Shown piece by piece: positions 1-5,524 of a DNA stretch of 7,513 nucleotides (its first letter is position 1; each line of letters begins with the position of its first letter). The stretch is from an uncultured Bacillota bacterium. Lineage in GTDB: Bacteria; Bacillota; Clostridia; Peptostreptococcales; Anaerovoracaceae. A program made the position numbers and the translations under genes. The DNA lies in the NCBI GenBank assembly GCA_946541435.1, contig CAMNJK010000073.1:1-7513 (forward strand), written 5' to 3'. The notes below the pieces were generated by a model. It worked only from the letters and a program-made list of their open reading frames with translations, did not search any database and was not told the DNA's origin.

Positions 1-171
1 CCTCATGCGAAGAACCCGGAACATGATTCTAAACATGAAAAATTTCTGATGCCCATACTTCGGGGTCCCGAAATCCGAACACCAAAATTCCCAATATCGG
101 ATCAACGTGGATCCGCACATGAAAACTCAACTTGATATCGATACGCCGTCAGCTAGACGCTAACGTATATA

Positions 172-191
172 GTATGCCACAACCGGCATAC
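172..191. repeat. Inverted repeat, 7-bp arms, 6-nt loop
   Basis: GTATGCC (172-178) and GGCATAC (185-191) are perfect reverse complements around the loop ACAACC. It lies 18 bases beyond the palindrome at 209-227, on the downstream side of the EcsC gene. No T-run follows on either strand, so termination is not shown. Its function is unknown. Confidence 0.45.
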
Positions 192-208
192 GAATACAAG
201 ATTGAATT

Positions 209-227
209 TTGTACACAGTGTGCACAA
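209..227. repeat. Near-perfect 19-bp palindrome just after the EcsC gene
   Basis: The sequence TTGTACACAGTGTGCACAA has 9-bp arms around a central G with one mismatched pair. In the minus-strand (ecsC) transcript that pair becomes a G-U wobble, so the arms can pair fully. It begins 3 bases past the ecsC stop. What follows on the minus strand is AAATTC rather than a U-run, so it is not a standard intrinsic terminator. It could be a weak 3' stem or a protein-binding dyad. Confidence 0.5.
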
Positions 228-230
228 TAT

Positions 231-1052
231 TCACTCCTGCAGCGCTTTCAGACGTATGAGAAGACGACGCTTGCGGTACTTGACCTCAGCGTAGTTCTGG
301 ACTTTATTCATATAGACGGGATTGGAAAGACCGCCGGCGATCCCCACCACCGGCATGGTCTGAACGAACTTGAGATAAAGGGTCTCATCAGAAAGGGCCT
401 TGGAGGTCTTCTCGATCTGCTGATTCATGCTTCCGTAGTAGGTGAAACCTTCTTCATCGATCTTCCTTGCCAGCTCATCCAGCTCCCTGCTGCGGATCTC
501 CGCATCCCTTCCCCGGGCAAGAGCTGCTTCGATCAGCTTGAGGATGTAGACCTGTTCTGTTTTCGAGGTGTAGCTGAACCGGTAGCTTGCCGCCGTCTGA
601 TAGACCGTCCGGAGCAGCATGGCCGTAAATACGGGAATGTCCGGCAGGCCCACGCCCAGGGCGCCAAGGCCTGCCCCCTCCACACTGGTCAGGAGCATAT
701 CCGCGGCCATCCGCTTCTTCGATCCTCCGGCGGAGCCGCCGTCCATCCGGATCTTCTTCTCGTTGAAGGTCTTCCCAATGATCCCGGTCCCCTTGGCGAA
801 GATGAGCTTGAAGGCCTCCCGAAAAGCGGCATCCAGGGTTTCCTCCAGCGTATCCGGCAGATAGCGGTTCAGGATCTTTTCCAGACTGATCTTCTTGCCG
901 TAACGGTTCTTTGTCAGGATGTCCATCTCCTTATGACGGACCCGCCGCAGCTCCTTCCGGATCTCCTTTTCCGCCTCGGTCCTGTCTGCCACACGCTCTT
1001 CTGTTACGTTCTCTTCTAATATGTTTTCTTCTGTCTTTTTTTCTTCTGTCAT
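231..1052 (-). CDS. EcsC family protein
   Basis: This 273-residue protein fits the EcsC family, named after the third gene of the Bacillus subtilis ecs locus and still of unknown biochemical role. The first 40 residues are highly charged, rich in Glu, Lys and Arg, and probably disordered or helical. The recognisable core includes the small-residue segment GAGLGALGVGLPDIPVF (126-142), which resembles a membrane-inserting hairpin, and the C-terminal block VVGIAGGLSNPVYMNKV (235-251) followed by a basic tail (YRKRRLL). No signal peptide is seen. The start is ATG at 1052 with a modest AAGGGA upstream. It lies 36 bases after folE2 on the same strand, so it is probably the last gene of the larE-to-ecsC unit. 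The link to pterin and queuosine enzymes is positional only. Family assignment is fairly secure; function is not known. Confidence 0.8.
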   Translation of the reverse strand: MTEEKKTEENILEENVTEERVADRTEAEKEIRKELRRVRHKEMDILTKNRYGKKISLEKILNRYLPDTLEETLDAAFREAFKLIFAKGTGIIGKTFNEKKIRMDGGSAGGSKKRMAADMLLTSVEGAGLGALGVGLPDIPVFTAMLLRTVYQTAASYRFSYTSKTEQVYILKLIEAALARGRDAEIRSRELDELARKIDEEGFTYYGSMNQQIEKTSKALSDETLYLKFVQTMPVVGIAGGLSNPVYMNKVQNYAEVKYRKRRLLIRLKALQE

Positions 1053-1088
1053 TCTCTGATCCCTTTCTGTACCCCTGTCATTTCTCCG

Positions 1089-1868
1089 TCAGACGCGGAC
1101 TCCTTCCACCTTGGCGTAGGCGGAGTGATTGTGGATGCTCTCCATGCTCTCCACCTCCACCACATAATCCTGGACGCCTTCCATCTCCTCCCGCTCATCG
1201 ATGAGGAGCTTGGCATCCCGGGCCACATCCTCCACGAACTTGGGATGATCATAGGCAAACTCCGTAACGAACTTCTCGTCCGGCCGCTTCAGCAGTGAAT
1301 ACACCGGACAGGATGCCGCTGTCTCCGCGATATTGCACACATCCTCGATCCAGATGTACCGGTCTGTGCGCAGGGTGATGGAAACGATGGCCCGCTGATT
1401 GTGGGCGGAATACTCGGAGATCTCCTTGGAGCAGGGGCAGAGGGTTGTCACCGGTGTACGTACCGTCATGCGGAAATCCAGCTCATCGTCCCTTAAGGCC
1501 CCATGATATTCCACTTCCACCGCCAGGTAGGATTCCCGTCCCGTGACGGGAGATTTCTTCCATATATAATAATCGAAGAGAAATCTGCAGAAGCTGTTCC
1601 GTGCCTCCAGTCGTTCCCGGATGGATTCCAGCAGTGACCGGATGGTCTTCAGGTCCATCTGGTTGTGCTGGGTCAGCACCTCCACGAACCGGGACATGTG
1701 GGTCCCCTTCTGGTCTCCCTCCAGGTCCGCGAACAGGCCCACCTGGGCCGTCACCGGATAGGTCTCCCCTTCTCCGTTGCGGATGACTACAGGGTACTTG
1801 AGGTCCCGGATCCCCACCTGATGCAGATAGATATTTCTCGAATCTTTCTCGTTCTGTACGTCCTTCAT
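1089..1868 (-). CDS. folE2: GTP cyclohydrolase FolE2 (type IB)
   Basis: FolE2 converts GTP to 7,8-dihydroneopterin triphosphate plus formate in the cytosol, the shared entry step to folate and to queuosine and other deazapurines. The 259-residue length is normal for the family. The CPCSKE segment (144-149) and SAHNQR (154-159) are family hallmarks. C144, H156 and E198 have the same spacing as the metal ligands I recall from Neisseria gonorrhoeae FolE2 (C147, H159, E201). Unlike zinc-dependent FolE, this type accepts other metals such as manganese. I chose ATG at 1868 over the TTG at 1880 because GGAG sits six bases before the ATG and nothing comparable precedes the TTG. It starts 24 bases after the queD stop, so the enzyme and the user of its product are probably co-transcribed. 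No zinc-uptake-regulator box was recognised. Confidence 0.95.
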   Translation of the reverse strand: MKDVQNEKDSRNIYLHQVGIRDLKYPVVIRNGEGETYPVTAQVGLFADLEGDQKGTHMSRFVEVLTQHNQMDLKTIRSLLESIRERLEARNSFCRFLFDYYIWKKSPVTGRESYLAVEVEYHGALRDDELDFRMTVRTPVTTLCPCSKEISEYSAHNQRAIVSITLRTDRYIWIEDVCNIAETAASCPVYSLLKRPDEKFVTEFAYDHPKFVEDVARDAKLLIDEREEMEGVQDYVVEVESMESIHNHSAYAKVEGVRV

Positions 1869-1892
1869 GGTCTTCTCCAAATCGATGATCCC

Positions 1893-2249
1893 TTAAGATC
1901 CGTTATAAATGATACCGGAAGTCTTCGTCTCCCACACTTCGATCTCATGCAGGTGGGCGTTGTCCGTCCGCACCAGCGGCTCCAGCTTTTGCCAGATGTA
2001 GACGGCGATGTTCTCCGCTGTGGGCTGCTCGATGAAATCGTTGATGTAATGATGGTCGAACTCATCCAGCACCTGATCCTTCACCAGCTGTTTCAGCGCC
2101 GTGAAGTCATAGATCATATCCTCCGGTCCCGGGGTGCCTTCCAGCTTGACCACCAGCTTATAGGTATGTCCGTGCAGCCGTTCGCACTTCCCATGGTAAT
2201 GGATCAGATTGTGGGCCGCGTCAAATTCAAATTCCTTGATCAGGATCAT
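1893..2249 (-). CDS. queD: 6-carboxy-5,6,7,8-tetrahydropterin synthase QueD
   Basis: QueD turns 7,8-dihydroneopterin triphosphate into 6-carboxy-tetrahydropterin, the second step towards preQ0 and queuosine, releasing acetaldehyde and triphosphate. The 118-residue length is typical of the PTPS/QueD fold. Zinc ligands are visible as H13 (in DAAH) and H26 and H28 (in LHGHTY). The probable catalytic C22 lies in GKCERLHGH, which supports QueD over eukaryote-type PTPS. D65-H66 (FDHHYIND), PTAEN (76-80) and the pterin-anchoring E107 (WET) are also present. The ATG at 2249 has GAGGAG nine bases upstream. It follows tcdA after an 84-base gap that contains its own promoter. The folE2 gene directly downstream supplies its substrate. 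The later enzymes QueE, QueC and QueF are not in the window. Confidence 0.96.
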   Translation of the reverse strand: MILIKEFEFDAAHNLIHYHGKCERLHGHTYKLVVKLEGTPGPEDMIYDFTALKQLVKDQVLDEFDHHYINDFIEQPTAENIAVYIWQKLEPLVRTDNAHLHEIEVWETKTSGIIYNGS

Positions 2250-2287
2250 GGGTCTTCACTCCTCTCCGCCTTTGCCTGTATTCTCCC

Positions 2288-2316
2288 ATTATACAGAAGC
2301 TGCAGAGCCTCTGCAA
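2288..2316 (-). promoter_or_regulatory. Internal sigma-A-like promoter before queD
   Basis: Read on the minus strand, a perfect TATAAT (2288-2293) lies 17 bases downstream of TTGCAG (2311-2316), which matches only the TTG of the -35 consensus. Transcription would begin near 2280, giving a leader of roughly 30 bases to the queD ATG. That leader shows no preQ1 riboswitch pattern that I can recognise. The promoter would drive queD, folE2 and the EcsC gene independently of larE and tcdA. Confidence 0.6.
2301..2315. repeat. 15-bp palindrome inside the queD promoter spacer
   Basis: TGCAGAGCCTCTGCA is a perfect inverted repeat (7-bp arms, one central base) lying between the -10 and -35 hexamers and overlapping most of the -35. 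That position suits a repressor operator. No T-run follows on either strand, so it is a poor terminator for tcdA. Its role as an operator is inferred from placement alone. Confidence 0.45.
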
Positions 2317-2333
2317 GCCGGATCGCCGTCCGT

Positions 2334-3071
2334 TCACCGGCACAGATCCCGGACCACCTCACCGGCGATGATGAGTCCGGCCACCGCCGGAACGAAAGCT
2401 GTGGAGCCCGGTGTCCGCTTTCCCTGCGGGGTCTCCCGGCGGTCCGCCGCGGCCTGCTCCGCTTCAGGCTGCGCCCCGGCCGGCTTCAATGGCTCCTCCC
2501 TGGAATAGACCACCTTCAGGGACTCGATGCCCCGCCTGCGGCATTCCCTGCGCATGACCTTGGCCAGAGGGCAGACCGATGTCTCGTAGATATCCGCCAC
2601 CTGGAAGGCCGACGGGTCCAGCTTGTTGCCCGCCCCCATGGAGCAGATGATGGGGACCCCCGCCTCCCTGGCCGCTTCGATCAGGGCCAGTTTTCCGGCC
2701 ACGGTATCGATGGCGTCCACCACATAATCGTAATCCCGGAAATCGAAACGGTCCTTTGTCTCCGGCAGATAAAACACCGGATGGGTCACCACCTTCAGAT
2801 CCGGATCGATGGACCGGATCCTGGCCGCGGCCGCCTCCACCTTCAGCTCACCGATGGTGTCCAGGGTGGCGATGATCTGCCGGTTCAGATTGCTCATGCT
2901 CACCCGGTCGTGATCGATCAGATCCAGGGCGCCCACCCCGGACCGGACAAGGCCCTCCACCACGTGTCCGCCCACGCCGCCGATGCCGAAGACCGCCACC
3001 CGGGAGGCCGCCAGCTTTTGCATGCCTTCCTCTCCCAGCAGCATCTGTGTTCTGACAAATTGTTCCTTCAT
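2334..3071 (-). CDS. tcdA: tRNA threonylcarbamoyladenosine dehydratase TcdA (ThiF/E1-like)
   Basis: TcdA (formerly CsdL/YgdL) uses ATP to cyclise t6A at position 37 of ANN-decoding tRNAs to ct6A. The 245-residue protein has the E1-like Rossmann nucleotide loop GIGGVGG (29-35), DHDRV (53-57), the SNLNRQ motif (60-65) and VDAID (118-122). SMGAGNKLDP (144-153) and the C-terminal TPGSTAFVPAVAGLIIAGEV support TcdA rather than ThiF or MoeB, and no CxxC zinc pairs are present. The segment at about 194-222 is an Ala/Gln/Glu/Pro-rich linker, where relatives also vary. I prefer ATG at 3071 over the GTG at 3080, because GGTGGAG sits eight bases before the ATG while the GTG would abut it. It starts 5 bases after the larE stop, so the two are probably translationally coupled. 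Confidence 0.93.
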   Translation of the reverse strand: MKEQFVRTQMLLGEEGMQKLAASRVAVFGIGGVGGHVVEGLVRSGVGALDLIDHDRVSMSNLNRQIIATLDTIGELKVEAAAARIRSIDPDLKVVTHPVFYLPETKDRFDFRDYDYVVDAIDTVAGKLALIEAAREAGVPIICSMGAGNKLDPSAFQVADIYETSVCPLAKVMRRECRRRGIESLKVVYSREEPLKPAGAQPEAEQAAADRRETPQGKRTPGSTAFVPAVAGLIIAGEVVRDLCR

Positions 3072-3076
3072 TGATC

Positions 3077-3967
3077 TCACTCCACCCTTTCGTCCGCTGA
3101 TGACACCCGCTCCCGGGCCACCACCTCCGCCGGCAGTTCCTGATTCAGGCTGCCCATCCGGTAGCCTTCCAGGTCCAGGGAAACAAAGCTGAATCCCAGT
3201 TCTTTGAGCCTGCGCGAGACCATGCTCCCCATGCTCCCTTCGCCTTCCTGCTCCATGAACATGCGGGGAATGTCCCCGGCCGGCAGTTCGATGCGGGCCA
3301 TGGTCTTCCCTGCCGCTGTTTCATGGGCCCGCACCCGAAGCTGGGTGAAGCCCAGGCCCAGCAGCAGGTCCTCCGCCGCTTCCACCATACGCAGTTTTTC
3401 GCAGGTCAGGATCTCACCGTACGGGATCCTGGAGGCCAGGCATGCAAAGGCTGGCTTGTTCCAGGTGGGAAGCCCCAGTTCCTCCGACAGGGTCCGGATC
3501 TCATCCTTAGACAGTCCCGCTTCCCGCAGGGGACCCCGGATGCCAAGCTCCCGGATGGCCCTTCTGCCCGGCCGGTAGTCCGCATCATCGTCCAGATTGG
3601 AACCTTCCATCACCACCCCCGCTCCGGCCTGGTCCGCGGCTTCGGTGATCTTGCGGAACAGGGCCTTCTTGCAGTGGTAGCACCGGTCCGCGGGGTTGTC
3701 CCTGATTTCCGGAACATCCAGGACATCCACGTCCAGAATGATCTGCCGGATTCCGTGCTCCGCGCAGAAGGCCGCCGCCTCCTCTGCCTCCCGGTCCGGG
3801 AAAAAGGGGGACCGGACCGTTATGGCAGTTACGTTCCCATTCAGGGCATCCATGGCAGCCCACAGCAGGAAGGTGGAATCCACGCCCCCGGAAAAGGCCA
3901 CTGCGGCGCTGCCGCACCCGCGCAGGATCCGGCTGAGCCCGGCCTGCTTTTGCATCAATTCTCTCAT
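3077..3967 (-). CDS. larE: LarE-type ATP-dependent sulfur transferase (PP-loop)
   Basis: LarE adenylates and then thiolates the carboxylates of the pyridinium mononucleotide that becomes the nickel-pincer nucleotide of lactate racemase. The 296 residues show the ATP pyrophosphatase PP-loop SGGVDS (26-31), CYHCKKALF with C96 and C99, EGSNLDD (121-127), and KPAFACLASRIPYGE with C176. C176 matches the number of the sacrificial cysteine in the Lactiplantibacillus plantarum enzyme. The extra C96 and C99 resemble LarE proteins reported to hold a [4Fe-4S] cluster, such as that of Thermotoga maritima, and to work catalytically. The ATG at 3967 has a strong AGAAGGAG six bases upstream. It is the first gene of the minus-strand unit. 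larA, larB and larC are absent from the window, so its substrate here is not certain. Length and motifs are complete. Confidence 0.92.
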   Translation of the reverse strand: MRELMQKQAGLSRILRGCGSAAVAFSGGVDSTFLLWAAMDALNGNVTAITVRSPFFPDREAEEAAAFCAEHGIRQIILDVDVLDVPEIRDNPADRCYHCKKALFRKITEAADQAGAGVVMEGSNLDDDADYRPGRRAIRELGIRGPLREAGLSKDEIRTLSEELGLPTWNKPAFACLASRIPYGEILTCEKLRMVEAAEDLLLGLGFTQLRVRAHETAAGKTMARIELPAGDIPRMFMEQEGEGSMGSMVSRRLKELGFSFVSLDLEGYRMGSLNQELPAEVVARERVSSADERVE

Positions 3968-3990
3968 CTCAATCTCCTTCTGACGTCCCG

Positions 3991-4009
3991 TCCGGCGCCT
4001 GCCGCCGGA
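3991..4009 (-). other. GC-rich hairpin in the larE leader
   Basis: TCCGGCG (3991-3997) and CGCCGGA (4003-4009) pair perfectly around a 5-base loop. With the promoter at 4017-4045, the stem would sit at or within a few bases of the 5' end of the larE mRNA, about 9 bases ahead of the CAGAAGGAG ribosome site. A stem in that place may protect the mRNA 5' end. No U-run follows, so it is not an attenuator by itself. Confidence 0.5.
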
Positions 4010-4016
4010 TTCAGAT

Positions 4017-4045
4017 AGTATATCACAGAAGGGGCAGATTGAGAA
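4017..4045 (-). promoter_or_regulatory. Promoter of the larE-tcdA-queD-folE2-ecsC unit
   Basis: On the minus strand TATACT (-10, 4017-4022) is preceded by TGA, forming an extended -10 (TGnTATACT). TTCTCA (-35, 4040-4045) lies 17 bases upstream and matches four of six consensus bases. Transcription would start near 4010 and leave a leader of about 43 bases. The -35 lies within the loop of the plus-strand terminator hairpin and within one arm of a long imperfect inverted repeat. Confidence 0.6.
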
Positions 4046-4068
4046 ATGCGGCCCTTCTGACTTTTTTT
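4026..4068 (+). terminator. Plus-facing intrinsic terminator upstream of the DUF3048 gene
   Basis: CAGAAGGG (4026-4033) pairs perfectly with CCCTTCTG (4052-4059) across an 18-base loop. Two bases later comes a run of seven T (4062-4068). This is a good intrinsic terminator for rightward transcription, but no rightward gene precedes it in the window. It may end antisense transcription leaving the larE region and so shield the promoter at 4079-4108. It overlaps the larE promoter. Confidence 0.6.
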
Positions 4069-4078
4069 GCGATTTAGG

Positions 4079-4108
4079 TTGAGGAAAGGTGGTAAAATAA
4101 GGTATGAT
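4079..4108 (+). promoter_or_regulatory. Promoter of the DUF3048 lipoprotein gene
   Basis: TTGAGG (4079-4084) and TATGAT (4103-4108) are separated by 18 bases, with four and five consensus matches respectively. The start would lie near 4115, giving a 5' leader of about 50 bases to the ATG at 4168. A small dyad (4122-4136) lies just after the predicted start. Confidence 0.6.
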
Positions 4109-4121
4109 ATAGGAAATCGTT

Positions 4122-4136
4122 ATGATTCATTATCAT
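4122..4136. promoter_or_regulatory. Possible operator dyad in the DUF3048 leader
   Basis: ATGAT and ATCAT form a 5-bp inverted pair around TCATT, overlapping the 8-bp palindrome ATCATGAT (4132-4139). The AT-rich ATTATCA half-site resembles one half of a Fur-family box, but the other half fits poorly. The position just downstream of the predicted transcription start would suit repression. This is a weak call. Confidence 0.25.
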
Positions 4137-4167
4137 GATCAATGCATTTGAATTGGGAGAAGACATT

Positions 4168-5454
4168 ATGAAGAACAAGAAGATTTTAGCAGCCCTCGTC
4201 CTCGTCCTGGCCTTGACCTGCGCGGGCGGAGCATTTCTTCTGACGTCCTGTTCCAGCAGTGAACAGGCTGCCACAGAAGAAGAAGTGATCCCCCCCGAGC
4301 CGGAACCCATCCTCAACCCCCTGACCGGTGAGGACGCAGAGGCAGGTTTCAACGAGAAGGCAGCTGACCGCCGTATCGTCGCATTCGTGGTCGAAAACAC
4401 ACCGGATGCCAGACCCCAGTGGGGCATGGACGATGAGAAGTATTCCCCGGACATGATCCTGCAGGCAGAGGTAGAAGGCGGCATCACCAGGACCCTGTGG
4501 TTCTACGCAGACTATAAGAAGCTGCCGGAACAGATCGGTCCCATGAGAAGCGCCCGTCCGCCGTTCATCCGGTTCTCGGAGTGTTTCGATTCCATCTTCA
4601 TCCACTGGGGCATGAGCCATTCCAAGGGTGATTATGTGGGCGCCAGTTCCATCTTTAACTGGGATGAGGTGGATCACATCAATCAGATGGGATTCTCTGA
4701 TGAGGCCGGCATGTTTGGCAGAGATTCCTCCAGAGGTGTTTCCGCAGAACACACCGGTATCGTCCATGGAGACGCAGTGCCTGCCGCCATCAAGGAATAC
4801 GGCTGCCGCACCACGCCCAACGAGTTCACCAAGCTGAAGTTCAACGAGACCGCACAGCCCATGAGCGACATCTGCGCCGACGAAGTCCGCCTGGACTTCT
4901 CCGACCGGACAGACTGGGAGACCACGGTCTGGACCTACAACGAAGAAGACAAGCAGTATCACACCGACAACTTCAACAACAACCTGAAGCGGGACAATCT
5001 GCTGGTACTCTTCTCTGACACCGAGTACATCACCAAGGAAGGCTATCAGGGCCCGGGCAGCACCGGCTCTGTCACCTACTGCAACTACAAGCTGGCCGGC
5101 GGCAAGGGCAAGCTCTTCAGCCAGGGCACCGTCAAGAACATCAAGTGGAGAGTCAACGACTATAAGCTGACCCTGATCGATATGGACGCCACCAAGGCCG
5201 CCAGAAAGAAGGCCGCCGAGGAAGCTGCCGCCCAGGGCAAGACAGAGGAAGAGATCAAGGCTCTGAAGCAGACCATCGAAGTGGAAGCCAGCCTGAACGT
5301 GGGCAAGACCTGGATCGGCTGGGCATCCGCCAACAACGGCGGCGACCTGGAGATCATCCCCAACGAGCCCAAGCAGGAAGAAGAAGCAACGGACGAAAAC
5401 GGCAACCCGGTGGAGACCGAAGCCTCTGAAGAAGGTACCGAAGCAGCTGAATAA
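4168..5454 (+). CDS. DUF3048 (YerB-like) lipoprotein
   Basis: This is a 428-residue exported lipoprotein of the DUF3048 family (Bacillus YerB), whose function is unknown. The signal peptide is MKNKK, then a hydrophobic core, then lipobox LTSC with lipidated C28, which would anchor it outside the cytoplasmic membrane. An acidic Pro/Glu linker precedes NPLTG (50-54). The N-terminal domain shows ENTPDARPQWG, EVEGGITRTLWFY and IGPMRSARPPFIRF, all typical of the family. The C-terminal domain has DNLLVLFSDTEYI and NVGKTWIGW (377-385). Between them, at about 339-374, lies a Lys/Ala/Glu-rich, probably helical insertion. A Glu-rich low-complexity tail (about 400-428) ends the protein. ATG at 4168 is chosen because GGGAGAAG lies five bases before it and it alone begins a proper signal peptide; the ATG at 4135 does neither. 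It is a single-gene unit between its own promoter and terminator. Confidence 0.92.
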   Translation: MKNKKILAALVLVLALTCAGGAFLLTSCSSSEQAATEEEVIPPEPEPILNPLTGEDAEAGFNEKAADRRIVAFVVENTPDARPQWGMDDEKYSPDMILQAEVEGGITRTLWFYADYKKLPEQIGPMRSARPPFIRFSECFDSIFIHWGMSHSKGDYVGASSIFNWDEVDHINQMGFSDEAGMFGRDSSRGVSAEHTGIVHGDAVPAAIKEYGCRTTPNEFTKLKFNETAQPMSDICADEVRLDFSDRTDWETTVWTYNEEDKQYHTDNFNNNLKRDNLLVLFSDTEYITKEGYQGPGSTGSVTYCNYKLAGGKGKLFSQGTVKNIKWRVNDYKLTLIDMDATKAARKKAAEEAAAQGKTEEEIKALKQTIEVEASLNVGKTWIGWASANNGGDLEIIPNEPKQEEEATDENGNPVETEASEEGTEAAE

Positions 5455-5487
5455 AAGCGAAACTGCTGAACGAAAACCAAAAAACAC

Positions 5488-5524
5488 AAAGGAGCTGATG
5501 CGCTGCCGCGCCAGCTCCTTTTTT
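5488..5524 (+). terminator. Intrinsic terminator after the DUF3048 gene, probably bidirectional
   Basis: AAAGGAGCTG (5488-5497) pairs perfectly with CAGCTCCTTT (5512-5521). An inner GCGC/GCGC stem (5500-5503, 5508-5511) closes a TGCC loop, and the T-run continues to 5524. On the minus strand the same stem is followed by TTTGTGTTTTTT, so it can also end the convergent ABC operon, whose last stop is at 5557. Confidence 0.9.

Larger units (their letters stand above)
1..230. other. AT-richer unassigned region downstream of the EcsC gene
   Basis: No gene is recognised here. By hand count about 43% of the bases are G or C, against well over 60% in much of the neighbouring gene sequence. One plus frame is open from the left edge to a TGA at 133-135 (44 codons), and one minus frame is open from about 126 to the edge. 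Neither has a convincing ribosome site or a familiar protein pattern, and open runs of this length are expected by chance. The stretch holds four short inverted repeats (59-72, 98-115, 172-191, 209-227), none followed by a T-run. It may be plain intergenic DNA, or the edge of an acquired element whose body lies outside the window. Confidence 0.5.
3965..4048. repeat. Imperfect inverted repeat copying the larE start region
   Basis: All 18 bases at 3965-3982 (on the minus strand CAGAAGGAGATTGAGATG, the larE ribosome site and start codon) reappear in the same order on the plus strand at 4026-4048, interrupted only by insertions of three bases and two bases. The arms are 43 bases apart. The plus-strand copy is followed by ATG CGG CCC TTC TGA, a four-codon frame. 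Confidence 0.55.

Noticed and set aside
98..115. CGGATC/GATCCG inverted repeat as a transposon end
   Set aside because: Six-base arms with a six-base loop are common by chance, and no transposase or target duplication accompanies them.
1..135. Partial protein of 44 codons entering from the left edge on the plus strand
   Set aside because: The run is short enough to be chance. The residues match nothing I recognise, and the opposite strand is equally open there.
132..1019. Open plus-strand frame of 295 codons opposite the EcsC gene
   Set aside because: It is antisense to an EcsC protein with conserved motifs, has no ribosome site and resembles no family.
2250..2287. preQ1 riboswitch in the queD leader
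   Set aside because: The leader after the predicted start is only about 30 bases and lacks the C-rich loop and A-rich tail pattern of preQ1-I. The G-rich purine stretch is mostly the ribosome site.
2301..2315. Terminator at the end of tcdA
   Set aside because: The palindrome has a one-base loop and no T-run on either strand. Its place within a good promoter makes an operator more likely.
1665..3074. Open plus-strand frame of 469 codons across folE2, queD and tcdA
   Set aside because: It is antisense to three well-supported enzymes and spans their boundaries. It is rich in His, Leu, Gln and Pro, with no family pattern or ribosome site. GC-rich codon use opens such mirror frames.
4186..5487. 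Open minus-strand frame of 433 codons opposite the DUF3048 gene
   Set aside because: The plus-strand gene has a ribosome site, signal peptide and family motifs. The minus frame runs through the terminator and has no recognisable domain.
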